5,558 nucleotides of DNA from an uncultured Clostridia bacterium. Lineage in GTDB: Bacteria; Bacillota; Clostridia; Oscillospirales; Oscillospiraceae. Position numbers and translations under genes: made by a program. The number at the start of each line of letters is the position of its first letter. Positions within the stretch are counted from its first letter, which is position 1. Under the pieces are notes generated by a model. That model ran no database searches. It worked only from the letters and a program-made list of their open reading frames with translations, and was not told the DNA's origin. Location of the stretch: positions 1 through 5,558 of the forward strand of contig CAMWSZ010000229.1 of assembly GCA_947177005.1 (NCBI GenBank). The letters are read 5' to 3'. This document shows positions 4,970 through 5,558 of this stretch, piece by piece.

Positions 4970-5175
4970 ATGAATAGATTGCAGGAAGCTACTGCATATA
5001 CAAAGAAGAACGCTGTGACAAATTTCTGCCACAGAAATTAGTACAGTCTCGAAAATGATTTTTCAAAAAAATCCACAAAGTTTTTCACAAATTTAACGAA
5101 GCCTCCTCCCTTTGTCTGATACAGAGCAAGGGCGGGCCCTCTTTGTCCTTAGAGACACAAAAGCATATGCGTCCA
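4970..5175. other. Non-coding stretch with small hairpins and a C-rich patch
   Basis: No credible gene is present on either strand. Visible structure: TGCAG/CTGCA (4980-4984 with 4992-4996); AATTTCT/AGAAATT (5021-5027 with 5033-5039, 5-nt loop); and CCCTT plus TCTG pairing with CAGA plus AAGGG in register (5108-5118 with 5122-5132), next to GGGCGGGCCC (5130-5139). CCTCCTCCC (5102-5110) is C-rich and complementary to Shine-Dalgarno sequences. Two DnaA-box-like 9-mers lie at 5069-5077 and 5081-5089. No promoter or terminator frames the stretch convincingly, so I do not call a second RNA gene. Confidence 0.4.
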
Positions 5176-5205
5176 CTGATAGAATGTTTATGATATGCAT
5201 ATTTT
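5176..5205 (+). promoter_or_regulatory. Weak copy of the shared promoter, distal to the 5338 gene
   Basis: CTGATA (5176-5181), an 18-bp spacer ending in GCA (5197-5199), and TATTTT (5200-5205) keep the exact geometry of the other copies with weaker hexamers. If used, it gives a leader of about 125 nt that includes both sets of direct repeats. The -10 overlaps the 10-bp palindrome ATATGCATAT (5193-5202), a possible operator. Confidence 0.35.
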
Positions 5206-5227
5206 ATGGCTGTTAATTTTTATAAGA

Positions 5228-5267
5228 TTTTTCAAAATTTTTCAAGAAATAAATCGATATAAATCGA
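5228..5267 (+). repeat. Two pairs of direct repeats, each with a 10-bp period
   Basis: TTTTTCAA occurs at 5228-5235 and 5238-5245, and AAATCGA at 5251-5257 and 5261-5267. Both pairs recur after exactly 10 bp, about one helical turn, placing like bases on one face of the DNA. The AAATCGA pair overlaps the -35 of the proximal promoter (5254-5259), as expected for a regulator site. Confidence 0.55.
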
Positions 5268-5283
5268 GCCGACAGCATATTAT
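5254..5283 (+). promoter_or_regulatory. Proximal promoter of the 5338 gene, shared TTGATA/GCATA class
   Basis: TCGATA (5254-5259), an 18-bp spacer ending in GCA (5275-5277), and TATTAT (5278-5283). The predicted start near 5290 gives a leader of about 48 nt. The -35 is weaker than in the other copies and lies inside the AAATCGA direct repeats, which suggests regulated use. Confidence 0.5.
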
Positions 5284-5337
5284 TTACGAACGATATTTAT
5301 AAACAGGTATCAACTGTTTTCAGAAGGAGGAAGCATC

Positions 5338-5558
5338 ATGCTGCAGTTTCCACAGAAAGCTCCCCGCAGTAAATATCACATGGAGCCGGAAGATTGCAAT
5401 TTCATACTTTCAATCACAGACCAGTTCGTTGACGGGAACTGGCTGCAGCTGGGCTTCAAAAAGGCTGGAACAGAAAATATGCTTCCGGCTGAAATCCGCA
5501 GCTCCCGCCTTCAGTCCGAACTGGAGAAAAAAATTTGCCGGTGTTCCGGCAAATATGT
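5338..5558 (+). CDS. Unrecognised gene, 5' part only
   Basis: The ATG at 5338-5340 is preceded by AAGGAGG (5324-5330) with a 7-nt gap, the strongest ribosome binding site in the window. The frame stays open for 73 codons to the window edge. The visible chain starts MLQFPQKAPRSKYHMEPEDC, has no signal peptide, and contains a predicted strand and loop (NFILSITDQFVDGNWLQLGF) and a charged helix (RSSRLQSELEKKICRC). The cysteines CRC near the end could start a metal site, but too little is seen. I do not recognise the family. Its long upstream region carries two copies of the shared promoter and direct repeats, so it appears to be the most heavily regulated gene here. Confidence 0.8.
   Translation, partial: MLQFPQKAPRSKYHMEPEDCNFILSITDQFVDGNWLQLGFKKAGTENMLPAEIRSSRLQSELEKKICRCSGKY

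Overview
The window looks like an accessory region of a low-to-mid GC Gram-positive bacterium, most likely a member of the Clostridia (Bacillota). The evidence is the strong AAGGAG-type ribosome binding sites, a secreted SH3-SH3-NlpC/P60 wall hydrolase with a WalR-like box upstream, an ImmA/IrrE-type peptidase gene, and very AT-rich promoters next to genes of moderate GC. I cannot name the species. No integrase, transposase or tRNA gene is visible, so the type of element, if any, is undetermined.

Layout from left to right: (1) the 3' end of an unrecognised gene with a Gln/Pro/Lys-rich tail (3-365, +). (2) A small HTH plus Cys-cluster protein gene (454-870, +), ending at a bidirectional terminator shared with (3) a convergent secreted NlpC/P60 peptidoglycan hydrolase (941-1999, -). 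(4) An unrecognised protein with two CxxC knuckles (2200-2970, -), transcribed divergently from (5) an unrecognised 169-residue protein gene (3129-3638, +). Gene 5 is followed closely by (6) a broken ImmA/IrrE metallopeptidase gene (3708-4260, +). (7) About 1.08 kb without protein genes (4261-5337) holds a probable structured RNA gene of about 380 nt with its own promoter and tandem terminators, a 132-bp MITE-like element with 15-bp perfect terminal inverted repeats and a 7-bp target duplication, and a repeat-rich regulatory region. (8) A new gene starts at 5338 and runs off the end.

The most striking feature spans the whole window. Five promoters, plus a sixth weaker copy, share one unusually rigid architecture: TTGATA, then 16 bases, then a GCATAnnAT-type block in which the G sits at a fixed position. 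They stand before gene 2, gene 4, gene 5, the RNA gene and gene 8. The NlpC/P60 gene lacks it. This suggests that the unrecognised genes and the RNA are co-expressed as one regulon, by one sigma factor or one activator. The RNA also carries a CCTCCTT stretch, predicted to be single-stranded, that is complementary to Shine-Dalgarno sequences. The best match in the window is 9 bp at gene 8. A trans-acting riboregulator within the same regulon is therefore a testable idea, not a demonstrated one.
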